Shown in pieces: positions 1-5,877 of a stretch of DNA of 16,312 nt. Numbering within the stretch: the stretch's first letter is position 1; each line of letters starts with the position of its first letter. Origin of the DNA: Frankiales bacterium (GTDB lineage: Bacteria > Actinomycetota > Actinomycetes > Mycobacteriales > SCTD01); the NCBI GenBank assembly GCA_025464795.1, contig JAODNB010000200.1:1-16312 (forward strand). Reading direction: 5' to 3'. Position numbers and translations under genes: made by a program. The notes beneath the pieces were generated by a model. The model saw only the letters and a list, made by a program, of their open reading frames with translations, made no database searches and was not told the origin of the DNA.

Positions 1-4
1 TGGG

Positions 5-1459
5 TCAGCTGGCCGCAGGGGTGCGCGGGGTGGACCCGCGGTAGCCGCGCGGGCCGGCCGAGCCGGCCGACGGCGGGCCACTGCGACGCGGACGCCCACC
101 GGGGCCACCGGGACGGCGGTTGGAACCGGTCGCGGTGTTGCGGATGCGGGGCTGGACCTCGATGGCCTCGCCGGACTCGGCGATGGCCCGCACGTCCGGG
201 TGGCCCGGGACGACGGAGATCGCGTTGGCCTCGACACCGGCGCGCTCGCGCATGCGCTGGTGGTCGCGGACCTGATCGCCGAGGATGAACGACAGGACGG
301 TGCCGCGGGCACCCGCGCGGGCGGTGCGGCCGGAGCGGTGCAGGTAGTCCTTGAAGTCGGCCGGCGGGTCGTAGTGCACGACCAGGTCGACGTCGTCGAC
401 GTGGATGCCGCGGGCGGCGACGTCGGTGGCGACCAGCACCCGCGAGTGGCCGGTGGTGAAGTCGTCCAGCGCGCGCTTGCGGGCGCTCTGGGTGAGGTTG
501 CCGTGGATCGCGGCGGCGTTGACGCCGGTGCGGGACAGCTGCTCGGCGAGGCGGTCGGCGCCGTGCTTGGTGCGGACGAAGAACAGCGTCCGGGCCGGCC
601 GGTTCGCGATCTCGGCGGCGATCGTGACCTTGCTGTCGCGCTGCACCGCGAACACCAGGTGGTCCATGGTGTCGACCGGGCTGGCCGCAGGGGCGACGGC
701 GTGCATCGCCGGGTCCTTGAGGTAGCCGAGAGCGAGCTTGTCGACCCCGCGGTCGAGCGTGGCGGAGAACAGCATCCGCTGGCCGCTGGCCGGGGTGAGG
801 TCGAGCAGCGCGGTGACCGCCGGCATGAAGCCGAGGTCGGCCATGTGGTCGGCCTCGTCAAGCACGGTGATCTCGACCTTGGACAGGTCGCACTCGCGCT
901 GGTTGATGAGGTCCTGAAGGCGACCGGGGGTCGCGACGACGATGTCCGCGCCGCGGCGGAGCTGGTCGATCTGACGGCCCATCGAGGCACCGCCGTAGAT
1001 CGTCATCACCTTGAGGTCGAGCGCCTGCCCCAGCGGGGCGAGGGCGTCGTTGACCTGCTGCGCGAGCTCGCGCGTCGGGACCAGGACGAGACCACGCGGG
1101 GTACGGGCCGCGCGGGTGCCACCGACGAGGCGCGTCAGCATGGGCAGACCGAACGCGAGGGTCTTGCCGGAGCCGGTCTGACCCCGGCCGAGGACGTCGC
1201 GACCGGCGACGGCGTCGGGCAGGGCGCGAGCCTGGATCGCGAAGGGAGCCGTCACGTCACGACGGGCGAGAGCGCTGATGAGCCGGTCCGGCAGGCCGAG
1301 CGACTGGAAGGTCGGGACGGGCTGGTCGGCCTCGGCGAGCGACAGCTCAGCAGCGGCGTCGAGGCCGATCTCGAGGGCGCTCTTGACGGGGGCGGCCGGA
1401 CGGGAGGTGCGCGGACGGCTGGAGGAGGACGTGCGGGGACGACGGGTGTAGCTGGACAA
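5..1459 (-). CDS. DEAD-box ATP-dependent RNA helicase (RhlE-like)
   Basis: ATP-dependent RNA unwinding enzyme, probably acting in ribosome assembly, mRNA turnover or cold adaptation in the cytoplasm. All core motifs are visible, numbering from the TTG start: Q-motif region 51-76, Walker A GRGQTGSGKT 91-100, PTREL 128-132, TPGRL 177-181, DEAD 201-204, SAT 232-234, and HRSGRTAR 374-381. The last ~45 residues form a basic, Gly/Pro/Arg-rich tail typical of RNA-binding extensions, and residues 1-25 are also basic. I chose TTG at 1459 because GGAG lies 9 nt upstream and the protein turns Ser/Arg-rich there. The frame stays open up to 1639, but the extra 60 residues read like untranslated leader. 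That gives 484 aa, a normal length. The family is certain, the start less so, and the subfamily and substrate are not determined. Confidence 0.95.
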   Translation of the reverse strand: MSSYTRRPRTSSSSRPRTSRPAAPVKSALEIGLDAAAELSLAEADQPVPTFQSLGLPDRLISALARRDVTAPFAIQARALPDAVAGRDVLGRGQTGSGKTLAFGLPMLTRLVGGTRAARTPRGLVLVPTRELAQQVNDALAPLGQALDLKVMTIYGGASMGRQIDQLRRGADIVVATPGRLQDLINQRECDLSKVEITVLDEADHMADLGFMPAVTALLDLTPASGQRMLFSATLDRGVDKLALGYLKDPAMHAVAPAASPVDTMDHLVFAVQRDSKVTIAAEIANRPARTLFFVRTKHGADRLAEQLSRTGVNAAAIHGNLTQSARKRALDDFTTGHSRVLVATDVAARGIHVDDVDLVVHYDPPADFKDYLHRSGRTARAGARGTVLSFILGDQVRDHQRMRERAGVEANAISVVPGHPDVRAIAESGEAIEVQPRIRNTATGSNRRPGGPGGRPRRSGPPSAGSAGPRGYRGSTPRTPAAS

Positions 1460-1610
1460 CGTTGTGTACTCCGTGTGGTGCGTCTTGCAGGGCCGCGAGC
1501 GTCGAATGACGCATGTGAAGAGGCGGGTCCGCGAGGACGAAGCACGACACACGAGCGACCGCGGGCAGGGTGCCCGACTGGCGAGGACTGAGGTCCTGCG
1601 CTCAAGACTA
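1460..1610 (-). promoter_or_regulatory. Possible long structured 5' leader of the DEAD-box helicase
   Basis: Upstream of the helicase TTG there is a -10-like TAGTCT at 1610-1605 on the minus strand, without a good -35. It would give a leader of about 140 nt. Two small perfect hairpins follow: AGGAC/GTCCT with a 4-nt loop (1584-1597), and a 6-bp stem CGGGCA/TGCCCG with a 3-nt loop (1562-1576). An ATG at 1514 opens a reading frame that overlaps the helicase start in another frame and ends at 1347. Long leaders are common for cold-induced RNA helicases. The promoter and any regulatory role here are inference. Confidence 0.35.
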
Positions 1611-1648
1611 CCGCCGAAGTGCCGGAAGAGCCGGTGCACGAGGTTGTG

Positions 1649-1680
1649 CCCTGAGTCACGGGATCAGGGTTTGTCCCTGA
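1649..1680. repeat. Three alternating copies of CCCTGA between divergent genes
   Basis: CCCTGA (1649-1654), its reverse complement TCAGGG (1664-1669) and CCCTGA again (1675-1680) lie within 32 bp. The last two form a perfect 6-bp inverted repeat with a 5-bp spacer. The array lies upstream of both the helicase promoter candidate and the DUF4870 promoter candidate, where an operator could serve both. It is seen directly; a binding role is inference. Confidence 0.5.
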
Positions 1681-1703
1681 CGCGGCCGAGCTTCGTCCGC
1701 GGC

Positions 1704-1715
1704 TACGGTCCCCGC
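1704..1715 (+). promoter_or_regulatory. Leaderless promoter (-10 element) of the DUF4870 gene
   Basis: TACGGT at 1704-1709 matches TANNNT and is followed by 6 nt and then the ATG. There is no Shine-Dalgarno sequence. This spacing puts the transcription start at or next to the start codon, as in leaderless actinobacterial genes. Confidence 0.6.
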
Positions 1716-2066
1716 ATGACGAACCCGCAGCCCGGATACGGACCTCCCGAGGACACCGTCCTGTCGATCCTCGCCCACCTGTCCCTGTTCGCCTTCGGCC
1801 TGATCGGGCCGCTCGTGCTGTACCTCATCACCAAGGACGACTCGTCCAAGCCGATGACCCGTCACCACGCTGCCGAGGCGCTGAACTTCCACCTCAGCCT
1901 GGCGATCTACGCCGTGGTCTCAGCCATCCTCATCATCGTGATCGTCGGGTTCTTCATGCTCCTCGGCCTGGCTGTCGCCGCGACCGTCCTGGCGATCACC
2001 GCCGCTGTCGCCGCGAGCCGGCGGGAGGCCTACCGCTACCCGCTCACCATCCGGTTCGTGCACTGA
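1716..2066 (+). CDS. DUF4870 (Tic20-like) small integral membrane protein
   Basis: Membrane protein of 116 aa with unknown function. After a short Pro/Gly-rich N-terminus (about residues 1-12) there are three hydrophobic segments: about 13-36 (the HLSLFAFGLIGPLVLYLI stretch), about 54-76, and about 77-95. The motif in the first loop, a charged KDDSSKP followed by RHHAAEALNFHLS, is the hallmark of DUF4870 proteins (typically KDxSPFVREHAKEALNFQ). The start at ATG 1716 is supported by the TACGGT -10 hexamer 6 nt upstream; the frame is open further upstream, but that part is arginine-rich and non-membrane. Its 3' end meets hemW convergently, with only 3 bp between the stop codons. Family confident, function unknown. 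Confidence 0.88.
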   Translation: MTNPQPGYGPPEDTVLSILAHLSLFAFGLIGPLVLYLITKDDSSKPMTRHHAAEALNFHLSLAIYAVVSAILIIVIVGFFMLLGLAVAATVLAITAAVAASRREAYRYPLTIRFVH

Positions 2067-2069
2067 CCG

Positions 2070-3248
2070 TCAGTCGACCAGCTCGCGGACGACGGCGTCG
2101 GCGAGCAGGCGGCCCCGGAGAGTGAGGACGGCTCGCTGTCCGGTCAGCTCCAGCAGGCCCTCGGCGGCGAACCGGTGCGCCGCCTCGAGCCCTGCTTCGC
2201 GCAGGGTGCTCAGCGGCAGTCCGTCGCGAAGACGGATCTCGAGCAGCACCCGCTCGACGCGCCGGTCCTCCTCCGTGAGCAGCTCCCTTGCCAGCGCGGG
2301 GCTCTCGCCGGCGGCCAACCGCTGCGCGTAGGCGCTGGGGTGCTTGGCGTTCCACCAGCGGACACCTCCCACGTGGCTGTGGGCCCCAGGTCCGGCTCCC
2401 CACCAGTGGGCGCCCTGCCAGTAGCCGAGGTTGTGACGGCAGGGCTCGCCCCAGTTGGAGACCTCGTACCAACCCAGTGGCGCGAGCGACTCCTCGGCCA
2501 TCAGGTAGCGGTCCGCGAGGACGTCGTCGTCCGGCATCGGGACCTCTCCCCGCCGGACCTGGGCGCCGAGCCGGGTGCCCTCCTCCACGATCAGGGCGTA
2601 GGCGCTGACGTGCGTCGGCTCGGCGGCGAGCGCCACGTCGAGTGACGTCTGCCAGTCGGTGTCGGACTCCCCCGGCGCTCCGTAGATCAGGTCGAGCGAC
2701 ACCTGCTCGAAGCCCGCGGCGCGGGCCTCGGCCACCGCCTGCTGCGGTCGCCCTGCGGTGTGGGTGCGCTCGAGGACCGCAAGCACGTGCGGCACGGCGG
2801 ACTGCATGCCGAAGCTCATCCGGGTGAAGCCCGCCTCGCGCAGCTCGCTCAACGACTGCGCGGTCACCGAGTCGGGGTTCGCCTCGGTCGTCACCTCGGC
2901 CCCGGACGCAAGGCCGAACCTCTCGTCGATCCCCTCCAGGATCCGCCCGAGGTCCCTGCTGGGGAGCAGCGTCGGCGTCCCTCCCCCGACGAACACGGTC
3001 TCGACCGTCGGCGGCTGTCCCAGGACCTTCGCTGCCAGGTCCAGCTCCGCGAGGACCGTGTCCGCGTACGAGGACTGCAGGCCGTCGAGATCGGTGTAGG
3101 TGTTGAAGTCGCAGTAGCCGCACCGGGTCCGGCAGAACGGCACGTGGACGTAGATCCCGAAGGGCCTGGCGCCGAGCTCCTTCAGCGCTGATGCCGGCAG
3201 CGAACCGTCGACGGGTGCAGGATCGCCGTCGGGCAGGGCTCCAGGCAT
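2070..3248 (-). CDS. hemW: HemW-like radical SAM protein (heme chaperone, formerly called HemN-like)
   Basis: Radical SAM protein of 392 aa. The CxxxCxxC cluster motif is C39-x3-C43-x2-C46, in the context FCRTRCGYCDFNTY. It is followed by GGGTPT (88-93) for SAM binding and by the EANPDSV and SFGMQS motifs typical of the HemN/HemW family. True coproporphyrinogen dehydrogenase HemN differs in N-terminal motif and is usually longer; the CDFNTY version and ~390 aa length fit HemW, which binds heme and is thought to deliver it to haemoproteins. ATG 3248 is supported by TAGCGT 6 nt upstream. It lies 9 bp behind the YbdK-like gene on the same strand, so it is probably both co-transcribed and served by its own internal promoter. 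In many actinobacteria hemW directly follows lepA; here lepA is about 6 kb away. Confidence 0.93.
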   Translation of the reverse strand: MPGALPDGDPAPVDGSLPASALKELGARPFGIYVHVPFCRTRCGYCDFNTYTDLDGLQSSYADTVLAELDLAAKVLGQPPTVETVFVGGGTPTLLPSRDLGRILEGIDERFGLASGAEVTTEANPDSVTAQSLSELREAGFTRMSFGMQSAVPHVLAVLERTHTAGRPQQAVAEARAAGFEQVSLDLIYGAPGESDTDWQTSLDVALAAEPTHVSAYALIVEEGTRLGAQVRRGEVPMPDDDVLADRYLMAEESLAPLGWYEVSNWGEPCRHNLGYWQGAHWWGAGPGAHSHVGGVRWWNAKHPSAYAQRLAAGESPALARELLTEEDRRVERVLLEIRLRDGLPLSTLREAGLEAAHRFAAEGLLELTGQRAVLTLRGRLLADAVVRELVD

Positions 3249-3260
3249 CCGCCCACGCTA
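3249..3260 (-). promoter_or_regulatory. Internal leaderless promoter of hemW, overlapping the upstream stop codon
   Basis: On the minus strand TAGCGT (3260-3255) is followed by GGGCGG and the hemW ATG. The first three bases, TAG, are the stop codon of the YbdK-like gene. There is no convincing Shine-Dalgarno sequence at normal distance. Confidence 0.55.
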
Positions 3261-4355
3261 GTCCGCCGACCCGGGGCCCTCGGGGTCGAACTCGGCGACC
3301 ACGGAGGAGACGACCGCCTCGAGCGACCCCTCCTGAGCGAAGACCCGCCGCTGCCGCGTGGACGACGTACCGCGGGCCAGCAGCTCCTCGGCGAGCGTCG
3401 AGACCTCGTCCCAGTCCCCCAGCTCCTCCAGGTCCTCCCGGACCCGGCGCAGCAGGTCGCGCACGAGCTCAGCAGCCGGGACCAGGGCGCCGGTGGCCGG
3501 GTCCAGCAACGAGCCCTCGAGCCCGAAGCGGGCCGCTCTCCACCGCGCCGCACGCACGAGGTCCGGAGGCACCGGGAGGAAGTCGTCCTCACGCGCGGCC
3601 ACCCGCACGAGGGACCGGACCAGGGCGGCGTGCAGGACGGCGTCGTCGAGAAGCGGCATCGTGTCCGCGACCCGGACCTCGACCGTCGGGAAGCGCTCCG
3701 ACGGCCGGGCGTCCCAGTAGAGCCGTGACGGGCTCTCCGCCACCCCCGTCGCGATGAGCGACGCGACGAGCGCGTCGTAGGCAGCTCGCGTCCCGAGCAC
3801 CGGCAAGGTGCCCACGACCGGCCAGCGCGAGAACCACATGGAGCGGTAGCTGGCGTACCCGGTGTCCTCGCCCTCCCAGTAGGGCGAGGAGGCCGACATC
3901 GCGAGCAGCAGGGGCAGATCGGGACCGATGCGGTCGAGCACGGGGACGCACAGGTCCGCCGGCACACCGACGTGCACGTGCTGCGCGGTGATGAGCTGCT
4001 GGCGGGCGAGCAGGCCCCAGCGCTCCACCAGCCGCTTGTAGACGTCTCCCTTGCTCATCCGCTGGTCTCGCCAGGACGAGAACGGGTGCGTGCCGGACGC
4101 CAGCACACGGCAGTCGTGCTCGGCCGCTGCCTGGACGGCGGTGCGGCGGAGCAGCTCGATCTGGGAGCGCACCATCGACAGGGAGTCGCAGATCAGCGTC
4201 ACCACCTCGAGCTGCGAGGTGGAGATCTCCGGGGTCGCGCTGTCACCGATCAGCCGGTGGGCCGTCGCGGCCACCTCCGGAGCGTCGGCGAGGGCGCCAT
4301 CGGGTCCGACGAGGGCGTACTCCTCCTCGACGCCGAGCGTTCGTCCGATGTCCAC
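3258..4355 (-). CDS. YbdK-type carboxylate-amine ligase / glutamate-cysteine ligase family 2 (GCS2)
   Basis: ATP-dependent ligase of the GCS2 family, 365 aa from GTG 4355 (E. coli YbdK is about 370). Visible signatures are RTLGVEEEY near the N-terminus (GVEEEY 8-13), STSQLEVVT (45-53), SGTHPFSSW (87-95), HVHVGVP (126-132) and SPYWEGEDTGYASYRSMW (157-174). YbdK has weak gamma-glutamylcysteine synthetase activity in vitro. Actinobacteria make mycothiol rather than glutathione, so the true acceptor amine is unknown; EgtA of ergothioneine synthesis is a longer relative. GTG 4355 is chosen because CAGACT lies 7 nt upstream; GTG 4361 two codons earlier is the alternative. It diverges from the phosphatase gene across 19 bp and is followed by hemW 9 bp downstream. 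Family confident, substrate unknown. Confidence 0.9.
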   Translation of the reverse strand: MDIGRTLGVEEEYALVGPDGALADAPEVAATAHRLIGDSATPEISTSQLEVVTLICDSLSMVRSQIELLRRTAVQAAAEHDCRVLASGTHPFSSWRDQRMSKGDVYKRLVERWGLLARQQLITAQHVHVGVPADLCVPVLDRIGPDLPLLLAMSASSPYWEGEDTGYASYRSMWFSRWPVVGTLPVLGTRAAYDALVASLIATGVAESPSRLYWDARPSERFPTVEVRVADTMPLLDDAVLHAALVRSLVRVAAREDDFLPVPPDLVRAARWRAARFGLEGSLLDPATGALVPAAELVRDLLRRVREDLEELGDWDEVSTLAEELLARGTSSTRQRRVFAQEGSLEAVVSSVVAEFDPEGPGSAD

Positions 4356-4374
4356 CGTCACTAGTCTGCCGTGG
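4356..4374. promoter_or_regulatory. Overlapping divergent leaderless promoters in 19 bp
   Basis: Plus strand: TAGTCT (4362-4367), 7 nt, then ATG 4375. Minus strand: CAGACT (4368-4363), 7 nt, then GTG 4355. The two -10 candidates share five base pairs, and the region contains the palindrome ACTAGT (4360-4365). The plus hexamer fits TANNNT; the minus one lacks the first T. No ribosome binding site fits on either side. Confidence 0.55.
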
Positions 4375-4992
4375 ATGGAGCTCGTCCTCGTCCGCCACGC
4401 CCTCCCGGTGCGCATCGACACGACCCCCGACGGCAGCCCGGCCGACCCCGGGTTGTCGGAGCGCGGGCACCAGCAGGCCCTGCGGGTCCTCGACGCCCTC
4501 GCGGGCGACGACATCACGCACCTGTACTCCAGCCCGGCACGACGGGCGCGCGAGACCGCCGCGCCCTTGGTCGAGAAGCTCGGCCTACCCCTGGTCGTCG
4601 AGGACGGCCTGGCGGAGTTCGACGTCGCGCACAGCTCCTACGTCCCCGTCGAGGAGCTGCGGGCCGCTGGTGACCCGCGCTGGGAGCGGCTCGTGCAGGG
4701 CGACCTCTACCACCCCGACGTCGACCCGGTCGCCTTCCGGGAGCGGGTCGTGGCCGCCTGCGAGGCGATCGCGGACCGGCACCCGGGTGGACGGGCCGTG
4801 CTGTTCATGCACTCCGGCTCGATCAACGCCTACGCCGGCGTCGTCACCGGACAGGCCAAGCCGCTCTGGTTCGCGCCGGACTACGCCTCCGTCTCCCGGA
4901 TCGGCGCCGCCCGGGACGGTCGGCGCGGCGTGATCAGCCTCAACGAGACCGGCCACGTCCGCGACCTGCTCAGCCGTAGCGGTAGACGCTGA
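4375..4992 (+). CDS. Histidine phosphatase superfamily protein (phosphoglycerate mutase-like)
   Basis: Cytoplasmic phosphatase or mutase-like enzyme of 205 aa. The phosphohistidine motif is at the very N-terminus (LVRHALP, R7-H8), followed by LSERGHQQA (27-35), LYSSPARRARETA (50-62), an acidic residue at E81 in LAEFD, and the second histidine H146 in FMHSGSINA. The usual RHG is RHA here and the usual SHGG/SHGS is MHSGS; both are tolerated in the family. The substrate cannot be read from the sequence. ATG 4375 follows a clear leaderless -10 element. The 3' end overlaps the convergent GH16 gene by 23 nt (4970-4992), so the last residues of both proteins come from the same DNA. Confidence 0.9.
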   Translation: MELVLVRHALPVRIDTTPDGSPADPGLSERGHQQALRVLDALAGDDITHLYSSPARRARETAAPLVEKLGLPLVVEDGLAEFDVAHSSYVPVEELRAAGDPRWERLVQGDLYHPDVDPVAFRERVVAACEAIADRHPGGRAVLFMHSGSINAYAGVVTGQAKPLWFAPDYASVSRIGAARDGRRGVISLNETGHVRDLLSRSGRR

Positions 4993-5734
4993 CCCAGTCG
5001 ACGTACTCGGTGACCTCGCGCGGCACGAGGCTGCTGATGAGGCCGACCGGACGCGTGGCGTGCGTCTGCAGCGCCAGGCTCATCGGCTGGTGCGGGACGC
5101 CCGCACCGGTGACGGTTCCGAAGACCCGGCCGTCGAGGGTGAAGCGCACCGCGGTGGGCGTCCACTCGAGGCCGTAGACGTGGTACTGCCGCATGTCGAC
5201 GTTCGCGAAGTAGTGCGACTGGTCGTTGCTGGAGCTCCAGTGCGCCGTCGCCATGGTCCGGCCGTTCGACGCGCCTTCGGCGAAGTCGAGCTCCGGCGGC
5301 CATCCCGAGGTCGGCCACAGCAGCATCACCTGCTCGATGTTCGCGCCACGGTTGAACGCGGCACGCACGAGCCACTTGCCGTAGGTCTGCGGGCGGTTCA
5401 GCATCACGCCACCCGTGACGAACTGGCTGCCCTCGCGGAAGCCACGCAGCCGCAGGGCCTGGGCACGCACGTCGACGTGGCTCGGGGCCCACATGCCGTA
5501 CGGGTTCCCACCAGGTCGGCCGGAGTACTTGCCCCAGACCGACTCGTTGAGAGCGGTGCGGAAGTCCTCGTGAGCCGTCTGCGTCCACCCACCGATGTTG
5601 CCCAGCGGCACGGCTGCCTGCGCGCTCGACGTCGGCACGAGTGCCGCCGTCGCCGCCAGCGCAGCTGCCACGACCGTCGCCTTGCGGGCAAGGCGGCGCG
5701 AGCGAGTCCGGATCAAGATGCGGGCACCGTTCAA
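4970..5734 (-). CDS. Secreted GH16 family glycoside hydrolase
   Basis: Predicted secreted endo-beta-glycanase of 254 aa. Residues 1-40 form a signal peptide: a basic n-region (RTRSRRLARK), an Ala-rich hydrophobic core, and a cleavage site AQA-AV after residue 40. The mature part is a single GH16-type jelly roll with the catalytic signature ExDxxE as ELDFAE (E148 nucleophile, D150, E153 acid/base), and ends in the family's typical YVDWVSVYRY. No carbohydrate-binding module is present. GH16 covers laminarinases, lichenases, agarases and others; the exact polysaccharide is not readable here. The start is TTG 5734, the only normal start between an in-frame TAG (5773-5771) and the signal peptide; it has no Shine-Dalgarno sequence, so the start is less secure than the family. 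It overlaps the phosphatase gene tail to tail. Confidence 0.9.
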   Translation of the reverse strand: MNGARILIRTRSRRLARKATVVAAALAATAALVPTSSAQAAVPLGNIGGWTQTAHEDFRTALNESVWGKYSGRPGGNPYGMWAPSHVDVRAQALRLRGFREGSQFVTGGVMLNRPQTYGKWLVRAAFNRGANIEQVMLLWPTSGWPPELDFAEGASNGRTMATAHWSSSNDQSHYFANVDMRQYHVYGLEWTPTAVRFTLDGRVFGTVTGAGVPHQPMSLALQTHATRPVGLISSLVPREVTEYVDWVSVYRYG

Positions 5735-5748
5735 GAGGAGGCAAAACG

Positions 5749-5767
5749 GACATTGGGGAGAAATGTC
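5749..5767. promoter_or_regulatory. Inverted repeat next to the GH16 promoter (possible operator)
   Basis: GACATT and AATGTC flank a 7-bp centre, forming a perfect 6-bp inverted repeat. It directly abuts the candidate -10 hexamer TAGCCT (minus strand, 5773-5768), so it would cover the transcription start and the leader. It sits in an AT-richer patch than its surroundings. It could be a repressor site or a small mRNA hairpin. Confidence 0.45.
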
Positions 5768-5773
5768 AGGCTA
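5768..5773 (-). promoter_or_regulatory. Candidate -10 element of the GH16 gene
   Basis: TAGCCT on the minus strand fits TANNNT. Transcription would start near 5761, about 27 nt before the TTG start. No strong -35 is visible; the 17-bp position holds GAGTGT. This is the only TANNNT hexamer I see close upstream of the gene. Confidence 0.35.
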
Positions 5774-5787
5774 GTCCATCTGCCCGA

Positions 5788-5815
5788 ACGACACTCTCTC
5801 CACCCCTTGTGTCGT
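5788..5815. promoter_or_regulatory. Second inverted repeat upstream of GH16
   Basis: ACGACAC (5788-5794) and GTGTCGT (5809-5815) form a perfect 7-bp inverted repeat with a 14-bp spacer. Its inner arm overlaps the expected -35 position of the GH16 promoter. The half-site spacing fits a dimeric regulator binding adjacent helical faces; function is inferred only. Confidence 0.4.
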
Positions 5816-5826
5816 CGCCCACCCGC

Positions 5827-5876
5827 GGCTCCTTGAGCCCTCCCGGCACTCTGAGTCACGGACGCTCTCGCGAGAG
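5827..5876 (-). terminator. Possible factor-independent terminator or processing hairpins after the S9 peptidase
   Basis: Directly after the S9 peptidase stop there is a 12-bp palindrome CTCTCGCGAGAG (5865-5876), then GGCTC-CTT-GAGCC (5827-5839), a 5-bp stem with a 3-nt loop. No U-tract follows either hairpin. Terminators without U-tracts are common in actinobacteria, but these stems are short. Confidence 0.3.
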
Positions 5877-5877
5877 G

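Noticed and set aside
200..1591. 463-aa open frame on the plus strand opposite the helicase
   Set aside because: Antisense shadow of a high-GC gene; its composition is repetitive G/R/V/D/A without domain motifs, while the minus frame has all helicase motifs.
1464..1715. N-terminal extension of the DUF4870 frame
   Set aside because: It is Arg-rich with no family similarity, and it overlaps the helicase leader and the CCCTGA array; ATG 1716 has a fitting -10 element.
4881..5753. 290-aa minus frame starting with ATG 5753 and overlapping GH16
   Set aside because: It has a better start codon than GH16, but no signal peptide or domain; the GH16 catalytic signature and signal peptide are in the other frame.
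5749..5767. Reading the GACATT/AATGTC repeat as a terminator, since CGTTTT follows it on the minus strand
   Set aside because: The stem is short and A/T-rich, there are only four T, and the repeat lies between a promoter element and the GH16 start, so an operator or leader hairpin fits better.
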